NCBI GenBank assembly: GCA_010015655.1
Contig: ML976705.1
Span: forward strand, 235,448-299,447
Reading direction: 5' to 3'
Length of the DNA: 64,000 nt
DNA from: Bimuria novae-zelandiae CBS 107.79
Taxonomy: Eukaryota > Ascomycota > Dothideomycetes > Pleosporales > Didymosphaeriaceae
The notes beneath the pieces are model-generated. The model was not told the origin of the DNA, did not search any database, and saw nothing but the letters and a program-made list of their open reading frames with translations. How positions within the stretch are numbered: position 1 is the stretch's first letter; each line of letters begins with the position of its first letter. Below are positions 1 through 11,500 of the stretch, piece by piece. The translations under genes and the position numbers were made by a program.

Positions 1-1042
1 GTCTTGGTACTCGAACGTGCCCTCCTCACCCGCGTGTCCAGAGTAGGAATGCCCGACGCCACGCGTCCCAGTGAAGGAACGACCATAGGCAGGGACACCC
101 AGGAGGATCTTGTTTTGCGGGACGCCTTGACGGACCATGTAGGAGACAGCCGAGTGGCAGGAAATGGCTGCGTCGGGAGAGTGCGGGGTCTGGGGCGTGA
201 AGAGCTGCGCATGGTGTCCACACTTTTTAACCCATGAGCCCGAGAAGTCGTACGACATGAGGTTGATCATGTCGAGATAGTAGGCCGCGTGCGCGAGGTT
301 GATGTGCTGCAGAGCCCATTCGCCGGCGGGGAGAGCCGACGTCAGCGTGTACTGTGGAGCAGGCAGGTAGGCTCGGAGAGTCGCAAGCAGTTGGATGTAA
401 TCTGAGCCTTGCTGGGCGTCCGAGGGGTGCTCCCAATCGACTGGTGACGAGTGGTTACATGGAAAGGACTGCATTAGGGTGGGTCGACTCACTATCAATG
501 CCGTCTATACCGAACTGTTGTACTAGACCCAGCGCTGTTTGAGCAAACCGATCGCGGCTAGATTGGTGGTGTGCTACTTGTGCAAATGGTTCACTCCCTT
601 TGCCGCCTCCGCCAACAGACAGTACGACTCGGAGACGATTATATCTCTTCTTTATTGCGGCAAAGGAGTTCAAACAGCCTGTGGTCTCGGGGACACCTTC
701 AGCTCCCGGTGCCTGGATCTGGGTGTCTGCCCATTCGTCGCTGAGCTGGGTGAATTAGTATGACACACGGTCGCGCATATAGGTACCACACACATATACC
801 GTACCATCCTCCTTCACCCTGCACCCTGGTCAGGAAGACAATTGGGCATGCGGGGCAGGAACCTACCAAGCAAAAGCGTAAAACACATGGGAAATGACAT
901 CAAAGTTGAGAGAAACGGGCGGCTGATTGCGGTAGATCCGCCAATTGGGATAGTAGACAGCGTTGGAGTACATTTTCCCTGGTGGCTGTGAGAAAATGAT
1001 GTTGTGGTCGAAGTAGGGTACGGGTGCGGGAGCTCGGCTCAT
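1..1042 (-). CDS. GH18 chitinase, N-terminal part; gene continues beyond the left edge
   Basis: Glycoside hydrolase family 18 enzyme that cleaves beta-1,4 bonds in chitin; in fungi this class serves wall remodelling or nutrition. Exons read on the minus strand: 867..1042, a 25-nt microexon 794..818, 493..745, and 1..440 (open at the edge). The spliced protein starts MSRAPAP, continues with the first barrel strand (YSNAVYYPNWRIY), then the strand-3 motif SVGGGGKGSEPF (about 110-121) and the catalytic signature DGIDIDWE (about 148-155, Glu155 the proton donor). The catalytic signature is split by the third intron and is only seen after splicing, which supports the model. Downstream segments NLMSYDFSG and GVPAYGRSF are also GH18 hallmarks. 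No signal peptide is visible, as in the intracellular or unconventionally exported fungal chitinases of this type. The start is the first ATG before the family-conserved N-terminus. Very sure of family; the C-terminus is outside the window. Confidence 0.93.
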
Positions 1043-2465
1043 GGTGGGCGGGCCTAAGCATTAGCTGCAGCTCGAAGCTTGCGCGTCAAGGCGGATGAAG
1101 AGGATGACAAGAATCGATGAAGGTCTGCAGAACATAAATGAGACGGCGACTGGAAATGTGGGTATGTAATCGCGTTGTTGGTAGTACAAATGGAATGCCC
1201 CTTTCACGTTTCGTGACACTACAGATCTTTGATGAGCGACAGTGGAGCCCCGATGATGGACTTGAGTAGAAAGGAGTCACGACCCGGACATTAGAAGGCA
1301 ATCGATCCAAAAGTCAATGGCCAACTGTAAACCTTGTCAATGACGACGGCCAGAAATCGGCTGCTTCCCCCTGGTACTCCCAGGTCGAGTGTACGTCCGC
1401 ATGCAGAGGCCAACTCCACGCCTAAAATGCAGAAGCGCCGCGGACGGCAGAGGAAGTCTGATCCGGCAAGACGGTGAGGGGTGCATTTTTACAGTAATTG
1501 GTCAGCTGGGAAAGCGATCCTGCAGACGGCTCGGATGTTCAGCATTGATTGTAATCAACATGGCCTGCTCGCGTACTGGACGTCTCTCACGACATTACTG
1601 TCGTCCTAGCCGAATGCGTCGACGAGCGTATGATTTGGTAGGTTGAAATCAAGACGGTTCTATGCAAACCCTGGCAAGTCGTCTGGAGTTGACCCAAGGC
1701 TATGGTCCTAAGCTCCTGGCTGGTCGTATATGCAGCGCGGCTTGGGATCGTGAGTGGTTTCTCAGGCAAGGGACGGAACTTGATGCCGTCTCCCACGCCA
1801 GAGACGAGAGTCGACATGCATGCAGGTGCGTCCGAGAAGGATCGTATATGTAGATGCTAGAGAACCCTGCTGATGAGCTGACAGCGGTTGGGAATTGGAT
1901 ACCCACGCCTGCACACCGCTTTGTGGCCTTGCGGTGGCGATGAGATTCAAATTACACAGCGGGAAGCTGACTGCATCCTTACAGCCACATTGTGCTCAAG
2001 GTCGGCTCAGTCGACGAGAGCGAATGCTGGGGCCAGATTCGTATGACGCGGAGACAATGTTCCGATGGTGGCACTATTCATGGATGTCTTGCAGGGCCGA
2101 TCGGCGCAGGGCGCGGGAGTAGCCGAGATCTTGGCAGTCACGTGAAGAATGCTGAACATTGGGACGGCAACAACCAAACCACGAAGGTAGGGCGCGCAAC
2201 GTCTAGGCGGCGAGACTATACAAAGAACTGTCTTTGCCTGTATTGCGTCTCTTGGGTAGCATACGTCTTTCACAGCCCAAGGATACTTCGACCGCTCCAA
2301 CACCTGCTTCTACCCCATCCCACGCACGCGATCTGACACCGGACGTTGAGGTCACCCACCAAGACTGCGAAACCCCAGGGACCTGCAACAGCTTTCCAGT
2401 CCGCTTCGGTACCTCTACTTGGATCGACCCACACTGTATCGACGTTCGCGACGTCGCGCTTAACA
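1043..2465. other. Intergenic region between divergent chitinase and YTH1 genes
   Basis: This 1.4 kb space separates two divergently transcribed genes and so must hold both promoters. Only short open frames occur and none has a recognisable domain. I see no clear TATA box, tRNA or repeat in it. Confidence 0.5.
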
Positions 2466-3268
2466 ATGACGGACGCGCGAGGCTCAACGCCGCCCGACGA
2501 GGCCCTGGCGCAGACGGCAAAGACGACGTACGACTTCAACTTCAGCGACTTCCTCCGGCGAGAATACCGCTTCGGGCTTGACCCCGACCGGTCGCTCTGC
2601 AAGGCATATATGCAGGGCCACTGTCCGCTGGGGAACCGCTGTCCCGACAAGCACCAGGTATCGTCGTCATACAACAAGTGCGCATTCACACCTACAACGT
2701 CACTTGACAAAGCTAACAAAGCAATAGTCTTGTCTGCAAGCACTGGCTGCGCGGCCTATGCAAGAAAGGGGAAACATGCGAGTTCCTCCACGAGTACAAC
2801 CTGCGTCGCATGCCCGAGTGCTCGTACTACGCGCGCATGCAGACCTGCTCCAACGGCGACGACTGCCTCTACCTGCACATCGACCCCGAGGCGAAGCGAC
2901 CGGCTTGCCCGCACTACGACCGAGGCTTCTGTCCGCTGGGCCCGTACTGCGCGCTCAAGCACAATAAGAAGGCGAAGCTGTGCCCCTTCTACCTGGCCGG
3001 CTTCTGCCCCGAGGGTCCGGCGTGTAAACACGGCGCCCACCCTCGCTTCCCGACCGATCTGAAGAAGCCCGAACCGCGGGTGGAGAAGACACCCGAGCAG
3101 TTGGAGCAAGAGCGCTTGGAGCGCGAGGCAGAGCGCGAGCGGGAGGATCGTGAAGAGCGCGAGCATCAGGAGCGCAATCCCCATCACGCAGGTGGGCACA
3201 AGGCTGGCGGACGGTGGAACAAGCGAGGACGCGGGCGCGGAAGAGGGCGTGGTCGCGGTGGCTTTTGA
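2466..3268 (+). CDS. yth1: mRNA 3'-end-processing protein YTH1 (CPSF30), five CCCH zinc fingers
   Basis: RNA-binding subunit of the cleavage and polyadenylation factor, which helps recognise the poly(A) signal in nuclear pre-mRNA. Two exons, 2466..2677 and 2728..3268, separated by a 50-nt intron with a gctaac branch site; splicing gives 250 residues. The donor lies after SSSYN, a stretch conserved in ascomycete Yth1, so the reading through VSSSYN is coding and not intron. Five tandem CX7-8CX5CX3H fingers follow; the first is C45, C53, C59, H63, and the rest run to about residue 180. The C-terminus is a charged coiled-coil-like E/R stretch ending in an RGRGRGRG tail. There is no CCHC zinc knuckle, as is usual for the fungal protein and unlike animal CPSF30. 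The start fits the conserved N-terminus ahead of [18 protein letters not shown]. Length and domain order are normal. Confidence 0.96.
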
Positions 3269-6200
3269 GCAGCCTTCGCTGACGATGTGTCTACTAGACC
3301 CTTCACTGAAAGAGAAGAAAAAGAGAAGAACGTGGTCTAAGAAGAATATTCGCGCGCGGGAGCGCCGCCGAGAGTGCCGTAGAGCCGATGCCTGCCTTCA
3401 TCGCGGCGGAGGAAGACGAGCGCAAAGGGAGCGGCAGCCGGACCCGAGCTTAGGCTGAAAGTCAAGGGAGTCGCGTCGCAGTTCGAGATGAAGATCAAGG
3501 GAGCGACTCTGGAACACTTAGGTCGCTTGACGTAGACATTGCATAGCCGGTGGCGACGCATGGAGGATAGAACCCTCATGCACTGGGCCGAGTATCAACT
3601 CGTACGTAGAAACGAACCCAAACCATTCCTAAGCGTAATTTCCATTACAGTGTATTTGTTGGACAGTAGCGCGTCCAGGCAGCTTCCACACGTGTACCGT
3701 GCGCTGCGTCCACACCCACGCAGATGACGAAAGCGCGCTTTTCCGCCATCCCATCTCCCCTCAGCTAACCCAGGGCCATAAAAGCCCGCTATTCTCCCTT
3801 CCTTCCTTTTCTTCACACTTCTTCGACCACCTTACTGTGGTCTCTAAAAAACACAATGCAAGAAATTCATGGCTTCTTCCTCCGGCTTTTCCCAAAAGAC
3901 AAATGAGAAAGGAATATGTCAGCCTCTTCCTCTGTGCTCTAAAAATCATCAGCAACGCCGCAAGATGTGTGCGCTTTTTGCGCTAGGAAGCCACTACGAA
4001 AAAGTGAGTGAGTGTCGGGACATGTAGAAGTGTGAGGGTGTGAGGGCGTGAGCAAAGGCCCAACAGGACGTGTTTATGGCTTTCTTCTTCCGGCTTTTTC
4101 AAAAAGTCGAACAGAGACGAGCTATGTCGGTCTCTTTCACTGCGCTCTAAAAATCCCCGGAGCTGGTTGACATATGTGTGCTTTCGGCGCTGGGAAGCGG
4201 GTTGGAAATTCAGAAATCGCTTCGGAAATGGGAAGGTGCGAGGGTGTGAGCATCCAAAACCTATGGGTACATTGGTATGGCGCGCGTGTCTGTGGACTAA
4301 AAGGGAACCAGACGAGGAGTATGTGGAGGATGGCTGACGGCTGTGTGCTCAAGTCAAACATATTGAACGTCTAGTCGATGGGGTTTCTTGGAGAGTTCGA
4401 GGGTATTGCGGTCGTGCGATGTTAGGGAACTGTAAACGCGGGTGGTGGAACGTATGGGTGTGCGTGCGGGCTGTGAGGGCTTGTTGCAAAACAGATAAAG
4501 GGAATGACAGGGCTGGTAGAGGTCTGCCTGTGTTCCAAAGCAGTATCACTGTTCGCCATGGCACGTTGGTCCCTGGGAGAGGGATGGCATGGATATTCTC
4601 ATTCTCCGCATACCAAAAACACATCCCACATCAGATATAAGTGTGTTCTCGCCTGCGCTCCAAATGAATAGGAGGGGGATCCATGTGGTCCCGGCGGTCT
4701 GAGCGACCGTTAAAAATCAAATGCATCTACGGCGTAGTTATGCGACGTCTTGGAATTTGGCTCCTAAAAGTATGAACGGAAAATTAATGTCCTGTCTGGA
4801 TCGGTGGCTGAAAATAGCATACGAACACCTGATGGCGTGTGGGACTCTTTCTCGCCTAGACGGTTCCAAAATCCAAGGACAGACTTAGACATGCGGACGT
4901 CCAGCGGGCTCCCCGCCTCTTCTCCATCCAGGCAGCGGTCTGGTCCAGAATGGCAATGCACGACGGGCTATGTGAGGGCACTCTAGCTAGAGTCTAAAAC
5001 TCACACTCCGTTCGTAGTATGGACCTTCCCTCGGACTTGTCCACATCCCTCACCTTGCGGCCTTCTCTTCCAAAAACAATACCGGCGTGGATATGCCTGT
5101 GTGGCTTGGAAGCCAAATTACATTGGCAGTGGAACCATGTGTCCGTCTCTGAGCCCACCCACGCTAGCTTTTGCGCAGCTGAAACAGGAACTACTTTAGC
5201 ATATGTGTCTCTCGTGGTCCTGCGTTCCCGTTTTGAGAAGGTTAATCACGACATGTGTGCGTCCAAAATACACGGTTCGTCGACCGATGGGTGCGGGCTG
5301 GTCGCTGTGGGAAAAGCCTTTCGAAGAAGGTCAGTTTTCAAAGATCAGCCGCAAAATATGATGAGTACTTCTCTCACTTCTCCTCAAATATCTTGGAGGT
5401 GATGTTCCTCTATAAAGACTTTCAGGAATCTGCGAATTCTCTGCGTGCATCCAAAATTTCGCAAGTGTCTCTGTATGCTCTCTGGGGGTGTATCTTTCTT
5501 CTTCAAAAATACTTGTGTCTTGGACGGCCTGAAATTTATGTCAAATGAGATTATGGGACTGCTCGCTGGCTACCTTTGAACGATTCAAAGACGAATGTTC
5601 GTCGTGCATGAGCCCACCCTCGGTCCGTTTTCGTCTACCATAACCGCACCAAGACGAAGCCATGAGAAATTTCCGGACGTCTCCTGATCAGAAAACTTCC
5701 CTAAAGCCGAAAAACATGCGTACGATGGAGGATTTCTTTCGCTTGGCACTGAAAGCTGGACAACACAAAGGCATGAGTGACAAAGCCTTTTCAAGTTTGG
5801 TATGATGGACGGAAAATGCCAGTCCAGCCCCGTCATGTGCGGCAGACCGACGTCCCGATCCCTGACACAATATATGTTCAGAATGATGGGAAAACCGTCG
5901 TATGGAGTGCACCAGTGTCTTTGCGAGAAAAGTGCAGAAGCTTTGGTGATGCTGTTCCCACCGAACTTGTTGCTTTGTTTGATGCACTGAGAACACAGCG
6001 CCACGCGTATATGTGGAAGTCTTCTCGGTTTCCTCAAATTTTTAATCGAAAAGCCAGTGACCCAGGGTGATAAGTGCGCTCCAAAGTCCGAGAGTTCAGA
6101 TATATGGCGTGACTTGTTATTCTTCGCTTGAAATCCTCTTTCTAAAACGCTGTCGTGCAATACGATGGAACTATTCTCGTGCTCTCCCCCATTGGCGGAC

Positions 6201-6314
6201 CTTCACAAAGTGTATGCGCACCTAACCATGCGAAGGTCTTGGGCCTGCGGTCCATTAAAATCCATCTTGACGAAACCATGGCCTTTGCCGCTTGTTCCCT
6301 CCATACGCATCTTG
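3269..6314. other. Three-kilobase non-coding region with degenerate repeats
   Basis: No gene is recognised here. From 3700 to 3860 the plus strand is pyrimidine-rich with a TATA-like cataaaag at about 3778, resembling a promoter, but it leads only to a 17-codon open frame at 3855. From about 3850 onward short motifs of the form gtgtgc-gc-tccaaaa or ctctaaaaatc recur, giving the impression of a worn tandem array. The longest open frame (5585..6160, minus, 191 codons) has no family features and may be chance. Confidence 0.45.
3869..4199. repeat. Two diverged direct repeat copies, 124 bp each, 207 bp apart
   Basis: Copy one is 3869..3992 and copy two is 4076..4199. Both start atggctt-cttc-tccggctttt, share a central gctctaaaaatc, and end tgtgtgc(g)-ctt-ggcgct-ggaagc. 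They have equal length but clearly differ at many positions. Further weaker hits of the gtgtgc..tccaaaa part lie at about 4243, 5253, 5440 and 6073. Confidence 0.6.
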
Positions 6315-6478
6315 AAAAAAAACAATAAAAAGAAAAAAAGAAAACCAAGAAAAAAAAGTAAAAACAATAAAAAAAAGTAAAAACAATAAAAAAAAGTAAA
6401 AACAATAAAAAAAAGTAAAACCAAGAAAAAAAAGTAAAACCAAGAACAAAAGAAAAACTAAAAAAAAAATTAATAAAA
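6315..6478. repeat. A-rich minisatellite-like tract
   Basis: Almost pure A on the plus strand, built from a 19-base unit of the type gtaaaaacaataaaaaaaa repeated about four times perfectly or nearly so, flanked by related gtaaaaccaagaaaaaaaa units. The long open frames of Phe, Leu and Val codons on the minus strand are artefacts of this composition. Confidence 0.9.
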
Positions 6479-6775
6479 ACTTCAGCATTACGATGTAGCG
6501 CTTTGTGGACCTTTCTCCTTAAGAATAATTTGCAGTTACGGCTCTGACAAATCTCATAAGCCTTCTATCGAAACAAAAACGTCATCTCGTAACTTCATTT
6601 GCCTCGTCCAAGTACAGTAAAAATACATGAAGCCCGAAAACAAATGCGAGAAATATCTCACTATGGCGCCGCTCCCTTTAAGCGCTCAAAATTCTATCAA
6701 TAACTGCGTATGGAGCCTTCTTTTCCTCTCGTCCTCCGGGCAGGATAACGCCGCTACTGTGTCACCGTAACGCAA
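6479..6775. other. Short non-coding region downstream of the broken gene
   Basis: No coding signal seen. It is the 3' flank of the minus-strand gene that ends at 6776. Confidence 0.5.
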
Positions 6776-8509
6776 TCAAGCACTATATCTCCTATCCCGC
6801 TCCGCACCCTCCACACGGCCCTGATCTCCATCATCGCCACCCACTCTACTCCGCTTCATCCTCAGCACCCTCGGCCCGGCGCTCTTCACACCCTGATACA
6901 CTTTTCTATTCCCCGCCCCCATTTTACGCAATACTCTCTTCATAACCGACAAAGGTCGCGTGTCGAAGTCTAGCGAGCGGGAAAGATCCTCAATGGCGGA
7001 GCGCTCCACTTCGTCAAGCGCGATTCTTGAGGGGCGGTACGTGACGATTTTTGAGGTCTTCGGGTGGGAAGCGCGTGGAGTTGAGCCTGGGTAGATTATC
7101 GGAGAGTGGATGAAAGCGACGGCACTGTCGGGGCGGTAGTCGAGATTCTCATCTTTGGCCTCTGGTGGAGGCATCGGAGGACTTTGGATGGGCAGATCCG
7201 GTTCGAAGTCGAAGATTAAGACGGGAGATGAAGGCTCAGGCAGAGTGAATGGAGGTGATGATGCTTCGGTGTCGGATGAGATATCAGACGCGGAGTCTGC
7301 TGTAGACTCTGCTGTAGAGTCTGCTGAGGTGCTGGTGGGTGATGTTATCGCCACCGGGGAGCTAGTGCTCTCGCTGGGAGCAGGTTCTAGCATGGCAATG
7401 ACTTCTGCTTTGAGCCTGTCGATGACTTCGGGGTCCCGCGTGAGTAATTCTATCAGGCTTTCTTCCGCAATGGGCGAGAGATTGCTTTCGAAAAATTCGT
7501 AGCGTTGGTTTTGCTCCGTCGTTCGGCTGTCGGTCGCTTCGATGACACTTCCTATCGTTTGTGCTTCTATCGGTAGCTCATTTCCATCGCTCGAGGGGCC
7601 ATGAAGTGTAAAGACAAGCTGCATATATTAACGAAAGTTAATTGAACGCGTTGGAGCTGCCTACCTCATCCGTGATGTGCCTCTCCCTTCTCTTGAGTGT
7701 AGTAGTCAGCACGCTTGCCGTCATAGGTACTGCATCGTCGCCAAGAATCTCTCCTACCCGAGAGAACGTGACTTCTTCTTCGATATCTTCGCTCGATTCG
7801 TCGACTTCAGTCGTGATGATTACGGTTTGAGGCACTACAGGAGCGGCAGAGTTCTATGCACCTGTCTTTCTTCTCTCCAGCTCAATCTCGAGGATCTTGG
7901 TACCTGGGGGCACCTTTCCCTTCAGCCCATTATCGTCGATGTCAAAGTATATTACCCAGATATTGGGCTGCATTTAGACTACGCAGAACCCCTCCCACGC
8001 CTGGAATATCAGATGATGGTTCTGCGTTGTGCAATCAAATGGTCCTGAAAGATGCGCTTCCGCGTCCGTCTTCACTCCGTATTTGAGCTGATGAGTTTGG
8101 GTGTCCAAATAGAGCCAATTCAAAGTGAGGACCCACTCTTGGATTGGTGCGGCGTCTGCGGTGGTAGTTGTTGCGAGACCTTCTAAGAATGTACCCGGAT
8201 ACGGTAGGAAGTAAGGCGCGACTAGATGACTCCCATTGTCGCCCGTGTCGATGACTATCTACGGGAATTGTAAGTTAGGCCCAGCTGAGAGACTGGAATT
8301 GAGCGTACATCGCCATTTCCTGATAATACAAGTGGTCTACCCTCGATCTCAGCGCGCCATGATCCTTTCAGGCAATTCACGCGAATTTTTGCTTGTTGTT
8401 GTTCACTCATTTTTTCCCTCTGTGCTTGTCGGATGTATTCGTGAGGCGATGATTCAAGTAGGGCAGTCATAGTAATGGAATTTGATGGAACCACTCCAGT
8501 TTGCTTCAT
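6776..8509 (-). pseudogene. Hypothetical gene with two in-frame stop codons
   Basis: Three exons can be read on the minus strand: 8309..8509, 7665..8258 and 6776..7618, with introns of 50 nt (8259..8308) and 46 nt (7619..7664) that have good splice sites. The middle exon keeps one frame across two stops, TAA at 7974..7976 and TAG at 7854..7856, on both sides of which the protein stays plausible (WEGFCVV, stop, then IWVIYFDIDDNGLKGKV; ERRKTGA, stop, then VPQTVIITTEVDE). The first half is a compact globular-looking domain ending in the FDIDDNGLKGKVPPGTK strand region; the second half is acidic, Ser/Thr/Pro-rich and presumably disordered, with a basic C-terminus. Both stops can come from a Gln codon by one C-to-T change, but that holds for any TAA or TAG. 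I do not recognise the family. It could instead be two short genes or carry sequence errors. Confidence 0.5.
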
Positions 8510-11500
8510 TGCGATATAAAGCTCGGGTTATATTGGCATGTATACGACGCGGCACGTGATGTCACAAGCGACACACTAAGGCCGGCCTTTGCTTAAAGTG
8601 TGCCTCAATCGCAAGGTGTAATGCTTGTTATGATCTTGTCGACCATAAAACCACCGGTCCACGGCGTGGCGGCCGGCGTGCGATCTGTATTCATGCGGAG
8701 GAAACCGTCCATCGTGTTTCGAAAATGACGCACACAATAGTGCCGTTGTGCATACGTGTTGTGTTTCCGCGTGGTGGCAGGGAAGACTCGCCCTACTTGC
8801 ACATGTCAACGCGTTTGGCATGCTGAGGCCATTAACGTCACAAAGGACCCCAAGCATTTGTGATATTTTACTAATACGCGAAATTTTGATCGAGTCGACC
8901 GCCAAAGCCCTTGTGCTTCTTTCCTCGGCACTTGGGAGGCTCAAGTGCTGTTCTGGGTGGCCCGCTTACTTCACCCGCTCAATTACCTCCGGCTCATTGG
9001 AATTAGTCTCCTCTAGCAAGGCTTTAAGGTATCATCATTGCACATGCAAACCCCAGAATTTGCTCTGTGAAGTCTAAGGCAAGATTGCCAAAAACATCCA
9101 GACCCATTGCACCAACTTCAGTGAAATCCCATTAGTATTGACTAAAAGCTTCTGCATTACGTATCGAGATCTAGATTTAGATAATTGGTAGAATTTTTAA
9201 CTCTGTTTACAATGCGAAAGCTGGGTCTTGCCTTGAGTGATGAAATTGATTATCGTTCCACCTGTGGTTGCCTAACCAGCGGGTCGCCGCACGAGCTCCC
9301 AACATCACCGTCCCTGGTCATCTATTTGCGCTAGCTCAACGAATATATTATCAGAAACGGTTGCCAGGCTTTTGGGGCAAGCTAATGTCTGACGACCGAC
9401 CAGGGCTGGCGCGCCACCACTTCTGATCCCCACATTTTACAGGTAGTGCTTACGCCTCTTACGAGCAGTTAATTGGAAATCATGGCCGCTGAATCACTTT
9501 AACGTAGGATACGCCTCCGCTAAAGCGTGCATATTAAGACCAATAGTTGCTGGGTCTGAAATAAACCGGACAGACTAATCTACAGCTTGCATTCAGTCGC
9601 ATTTTTTATTTACTCTGAATTTGTTGAGGGATCTTCATGAATCCCCTCTAGCTGAAAGAGAAAAATCGCCTCAAATGCTCGCTTGATGCACAGGGTACCG
9701 GATAGGTCATCTCCTCTTTACCAATTAGTCTCTACAGGAGCTAGAATCGCATAATAACTACGCCGCGTTGCGCTTATCGTATGTAGATCCGCCCTATAAT
9801 AAACGTTGCAAGGCAAGCCTAAACGCATAAAAACACGGGCCAAGGCACCTCGATCCTTCAATAATTTTGGTGGGTCTCATCGGTGAAAGAATGTTGGTCA
9901 TCGCTCTGGTGTCACAGCTTCGTAAATACCCTGGGTTGTGATGGTTCGTAATTAGTGGCGGCATGAGACCTCTTGGTGCGAGAATCAATTGGTTCAAGAA
10001 CTGGGCATTCTTGTTTCACCTTACAACTCGTTCAAAAGGCACTTTGGAGGATCGCACTTGTCCTGTGCTTGAGAGCCCGCGCTGTTCTTTGTAAAACACA
10101 AGAAATCAATTAGATACGAACTGATAGGTTTCGGAACTTCGGGACAAGAGGCACGGCTCCTGGAACTCGGGAAATTGGTTGGAGTCGGTTTGGCCTCCCG
10201 TAATTACGCTCTATTTCGGCTCTGGTAATATCGGACAGCAGCTCAGGACGATCAGCACCACATTTTTACATTCTGAAGGCCCCCAGTTCTACAAAGCCTT
10301 CAAAGTGGGTCTACCGGTGAAGCTGCCGTCTGTCCAAGCCACGAGCAGACGCATTTCTTCACCGCCTTTTCCTTTCAAATGTGCCCTGGTCCTGCCTTGA
10401 GTCTCTCAGAGCTCCGAGGATGCTGAGATTGGGCCCAGTTGTTGCACCATTAATGTTCGATTGATTGAAATAGTAGGCAGCAGAGATCATCGCAAAAGGC
10501 CCCTCTCAGCCTCCAATCCTGCAGCAGGGTCAAAAGAGTTTCATTGGATGCGGGGAGACCTTCCGCTTCCCCGACCGTTGCCCTGGGCCCCACGCTCGGA
10601 CAATATTCATGATGCCTGTATAAGCCCCTGTGTACGCGGAGAAATCAATACGATAGTTAACAGACGGTAAAACCAGTGTAGCCTGAATTCGTTACATTGC
10701 AAGCATCTAGAGGCCTTAGTCATCGAAACGGAGAGGGCGCTCGCTACCAGGGTGCTCTCTTCCTGGCCGGAACGGAGAATGTTTAATCCCGTGGAGTCAC
10801 TTCATGCAGTGCTTCTTGTATGGGACATGCATAAACAAAGTGTCGCGGGTCGACTATGTCTCATGAGTACTCAATGAGGGATCGTTCTGCAACTTGCTCC
10901 AAGAAGGACCCTTCTGAACTGTTTTGAAAATGCTCGATAGTTATATTTCCCGTGCTGTCATGGGGATGAACATGTCCTTTAGCTCTGTCATCTGGTGCAG
11001 CACTGAGGCTTTCGTTTCATCTAGGTGTTGAGAACATGTCGTCCTCGCTATGAAAACAGCGACATTCAGTAGCGCTGCCATTTAATGGAATGTTTTGCAC
11101 GAATACACATGAGAAGAGAGACATCAAGTAAGCTCCGGTTGACAAATGAGCGGGCGATTAGTGGATTTAAAATTTGGGGTTTGCTTGATGTACGTCTGAT
11201 CTTCGCCTTAGGGAACACTCAAAAACTTGCCAGAATACACAATTCCAATGTGCGACAACGTTTTATTGATGATTACAACTGGTATCGAGTATGAATTAGT
11301 TAGCCCGGGCACGGCTGGTGCAGCGTTAGAAGCGAATGCCTTCGTTGTGAGTATGATTCGTGCCTAAAGAAGCGACATGACCGTAAGGCCCAGGAATGGA
11401 AAATCCCCCAAATGGATGTCCCCTTCGAAGAAGAACCATCAGCGACCGCAAAATTTGCTCCTAAGAATGCTGATGGTGGTGCGCGAGTGGACATGGGCGA

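Noticed and set aside
5585..6160. 191-codon open frame on the minus strand
   Set aside because: No domain, no splice context, and it lies in a region of degenerate repeats; the opposite strand also has open frames there.
6142..6488. Apparent hydrophobic membrane proteins on the minus strand
   Set aside because: They are translations of the A-rich tract (poly-T on this strand), giving Phe/Leu-rich nonsense.
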